Source: Acidobacteriota bacterium (lineage in GTDB: Bacteria; Acidobacteriota; Terriglobia; Terriglobales; Acidobacteriaceae). From it: a stretch of 7,135 bases of DNA. Both the position numbers and the translations under genes were made by a program. The notes under the pieces are model-generated. The model made no database searches, was not told the origin of the DNA, and was given only the letters and a program-made list of their open reading frames with translations. Every line of letters starts with the position of its first letter. Position 1 is the first letter of the stretch. Location of the stretch: NCBI GenBank assembly GCA_021810175.1, contig JAJZJJ010000140.1, positions 1 through 7,135 of the forward strand, given 5' to 3'. This document shows positions 5,295 to 7,135 of the stretch, piece after piece.

Positions 5295-6860
5295 TTACTT
5301 TTGCTGTTGGGCGACCTGTTCCGTCAGGTTCAGGCGCTCTTTCCATGGATCGGGTTGGGCGACCGGTCCATTCTCGGTAAAGTTCATGAGGACGTCCTTA
5401 CTGGAGTTATAACGAGGCCAGCGGGGAACGCCGGGGCCGTTCGGGTTGCCGGTTTTGGCGAAGTTGGCCCAGTAGCTGTTGGCTTCCTCGGCGACCTTCT
5501 CATCCATGGGGGTGGTGGCGGCGCCGTACTTTGCGCGGACGGTGTCAAAGACAAAGGGGATTTCCGATGCGTGGGGCGCGCCCGGCCACTTCTTTCGCAT
5601 GGAGTGAGCAACATAGGCGAAGCGAAATTCCCAAACGGGATCGCCCTGCGAAGTGAGGGTCTGAGCGACGAACCGGGCGGGTTCGACCATCATGGCATCG
5701 GCACCGACCTTCATGTTTTCGAGGAAGAAATTTTTGGAGGACGAGGCACCATAGGCTTTCTCGGCGAGCGCGGCATTTTTGCCGAACTTCGCGAAGAGCT
5801 GCTGGGCGTTGCGTGCTTTTGAGAAGCCGATGTCGAAGTTGGTGGCGCCGATCATCAGCGGGACATGGTGATACTTGCCTTCCTTGTAGAGCACTTCGGG
5901 CTGTCCGGTGACGACCTTGCCGTCGATCATGGGGCCCGGGTAGGTGGAGGCGGCCGGACCCATGCTGGCCATGTTCATGCCGTCGACGATCTTCTGTGCG
6001 GGGAGGGCGCGCAATTGTGCGAGCGCGGCGGCGCCGACTCCTTTGATTCCCATGCTGCGGGCAAAATTGACGCCGAGCTGCTCGGCTGAGGGCCGGCCGT
6101 TCATTCCGGTGGTGACGCCGGTGGCATCGAGCAGGGTTCTGCCGCCGCCGGATTCCACGACCGCGCGCTCAAAGAGGCCGCTGGTGAGGGGAGAGGTCAT
6201 GAGCATGTGGACGGAGAAGCCTCCGGCGGACTGGCCGAAGATGGTGACTTCGCGGGGATTGCCGCCGAATGCGGCGATGTTCTTCTGCACCCACTTGAGA
6301 GCGGCGATCTGATCCATGTATCCGTAGTTGCCGAGGAGGCCGTTGGGATTCTGTTTGGTCAGGGCGGGGAAGGCGAAGAATCCGAAGCGGCCGAGGCGAT
6401 AGTTGAAGCTGACAAAGACGATGCCCTTTTGGGCGAAGTGCTTACCGTTGTAGACGGCCGGGGAGCTGCCGCCGTTGACCCAGCCTCCGCCGTAGATCCA
6501 GACCATGACGGGAAGCTTGCCGGTGCGATGGGCGGGAGTCCAGACGTTGAGGTAGAGGCAATTCTCGGAGGGTTTGGTGCGTTCCGGAGCGGCATCCTGA
6601 GGGAAGGGAAGCTGCATGCAGTCGTGTCCGTACTGGGTTGCCTGGCGGACGCCTTTCCATGGAGCGGCAGGCTGGGGCGGCTCCCAGCGGAGCTTGCCGA
6701 TGGGGGGCGCGGCGTAGGGAATGCCTTTGAAGGCGGTGACTCCGTTTTGGGTAGAGCCCTGGAGTTTACCGGTGCTGACGGTAACGATGTTCTGCGCGCC
6801 GGCAAGGGCCGCGAGTGTCAGCGCCTGAGACACGATGACTGCGATGAGGATTCTGCGCAA
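5295..6860 (-). CDS. Secreted type-B carboxylesterase (COesterase family, alpha/beta hydrolase)
   Basis: A 521-residue serine hydrolase of the carboxylesterase/cholinesterase-like family, cleaving carboxylic esters; the natural substrate is unknown. The start is TTG at 6860-6858, because AGGAG (6872-6868) lies 7 nt upstream and a clean signal peptide begins there: MRR, a hydrophobic core to about residue 20, likely cleavage after AGA (20-22). A TTG at 6917 extends the frame but lacks a ribosome site and would bury the signal peptide. The oxyanion hole is GGGW (124-127), the nucleophile Ser211 in GQSAGG (209-214), and the probable His430 in GAPHASE. The acid is probably Asp343 in GATNFDIGF, where many relatives have Glu. 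Cys81 and Cys101 (SENCLYLNV) fit the family's N-terminal disulfide, consistent with export. The length is normal and the gene complete. It is a single-gene unit with its own promoter and terminator. Confidence 0.95.
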   Translation of the reverse strand: MRRILIAVIVSQALTLAALAGAQNIVTVSTGKLQGSTQNGVTAFKGIPYAAPPIGKLRWEPPQPAAPWKGVRQATQYGHDCMQLPFPQDAAPERTKPSENCLYLNVWTPAHRTGKLPVMVWIYGGGWVNGGSSPAVYNGKHFAQKGIVFVSFNYRLGRFGFFAFPALTKQNPNGLLGNYGYMDQIAALKWVQKNIAAFGGNPREVTIFGQSAGGFSVHMLMTSPLTSGLFERAVVESGGGRTLLDATGVTTGMNGRPSAEQLGVNFARSMGIKGVGAAALAQLRALPAQKIVDGMNMASMGPAASTYPGPMIDGKVVTGQPEVLYKEGKYHHVPLMIGATNFDIGFSKARNAQQLFAKFGKNAALAEKAYGASSSKNFFLENMKVGADAMMVEPARFVAQTLTSQGDPVWEFRFAYVAHSMRKKWPGAPHASEIPFVFDTVRAKYGAATTPMDEKVAEEANSYWANFAKTGNPNGPGVPRWPRYNSSKDVLMNFTENGPVAQPDPWKERLNLTEQVAQQQK

Positions 6861-6876
6861 CTTCTCTCTCCTGGTC

Positions 6877-6896
6877 CCGGTGCAGGTCAGCACCGG
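6877..6896 (-). promoter_or_regulatory. 7-bp hairpin 4 nt upstream of the esterase ribosome binding site
   Basis: In the esterase leader, CCGGTGC (6896-6890) and GCACCGG (6883-6877) form a perfect stem with loop TGACCT. GACC separates it from AGGAG (6872-6868), which serves the TTG start. The placement closely matches the hairpin before dcd. There is no T tract, so it is not a terminator. Confidence 0.5.
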
Positions 6897-7016
6897 TATG
6901 TTGTCGCCGCAACGCAAATGGCCGCCGGCAGGATTCCATGGCGGGTCGCCGCTGAGGATTGAACTGCGATCAGCAGATCGGCGCGCAGCCAGAGAACAGG
7001 GAACTCACGAGGCGCA

Positions 7017-7046
7017 ACTATAGCGGACGGAAATTGCATTTGTAAA
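7017..7046 (-). promoter_or_regulatory. Predicted sigma-70 promoter for the carboxylesterase
   Basis: TTTACA (7046-7041, 5 of 6 to consensus), an 18-nt spacer, and TATAGT (7022-7017, 5 of 6). The region upstream (about 7041-7085) is AT-rich for this genome, as in promoters with an UP element. Transcription would begin near 7009, leaving a leader of about 150 nt before the TTG. Confidence 0.65.
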
Positions 7047-7135
7047 ATAGAATGATCGGAACACAATCATCGAAAAACCAGAAACGATCAGGCGCGTCTG
7101 AGCTGGGAGCAAGGCGAGGTGCTGACAACGGAGCG

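Noticed and set aside
6207..6962. A 251-codon + strand frame opposite the esterase
   Set aside because: Antisense shadow of a well-supported gene, and it runs past the esterase start only by chance.

Overview
The window looks like ordinary chromosomal DNA from a GC-rich Gram-negative-type bacterium. Gene content and protein style suggest Acidobacteriota (Terriglobia/Acidobacteriaceae-like): a one-piece membrane site-2 protease, a 183-residue Dcd, a secreted type-B carboxylesterase and an extracellular NodB-type deacetylase. This placement is an inference from protein character, not from a search. I see no insertion sequence, integrase, phage gene, CRISPR array or clear sign of recent transfer. 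The + strand is G-rich over C throughout, whichever way the genes point, so the + strand is probably the leading strand.

Layout. Positions 1-3456 hold four genes on the minus strand, read right to left: an HU/IHF DNA-binding protein (3456-3181), an M50 site-2 protease (3121-2108), a secreted polysaccharide deacetylase (2045-1059), and an MscS-type mechanosensitive channel (911 to the window edge, 3' end missing). Gaps are 59, 62 and 147 nt, so the first three could be one transcript. Positions 3457-3678 are a divergent control region. Positions 3679-4907 carry dcd (dCTP deaminase) and, 14 nt later, a NarL/LuxR-type regulator whose receiver domain lacks the phosphoacceptor Asp. A tRNA-Arg(CCU) follows at 5025-5101, then a strong hairpin terminator that can serve both directions, then a secreted type-B carboxylesterase on the minus strand (6860-5295) with its own promoter near 7017-7046.

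How the parts fit. The left cluster joins a nucleoid protein to envelope functions: intramembrane proteolysis, glycan deacetylation and osmotic relief. The right pair joins dNTP metabolism to a regulator that probably does not depend on phosphorylation. The two units are fired from back-to-back promoters whose -35 boxes overlap on one 9-bp palindrome, so polymerase probably cannot occupy both at once. Start-site control is a recurring theme. HU and the esterase use TTG, the mscS start is ambiguous (GTG or ATC), and four genes have a small hairpin at or just upstream of the ribosome binding site.

No wholly new system can be claimed from sequence alone. The best leads are the shared divergent promoter, the degenerate receiver regulator beside dcd, and the RBS-proximal hairpins.
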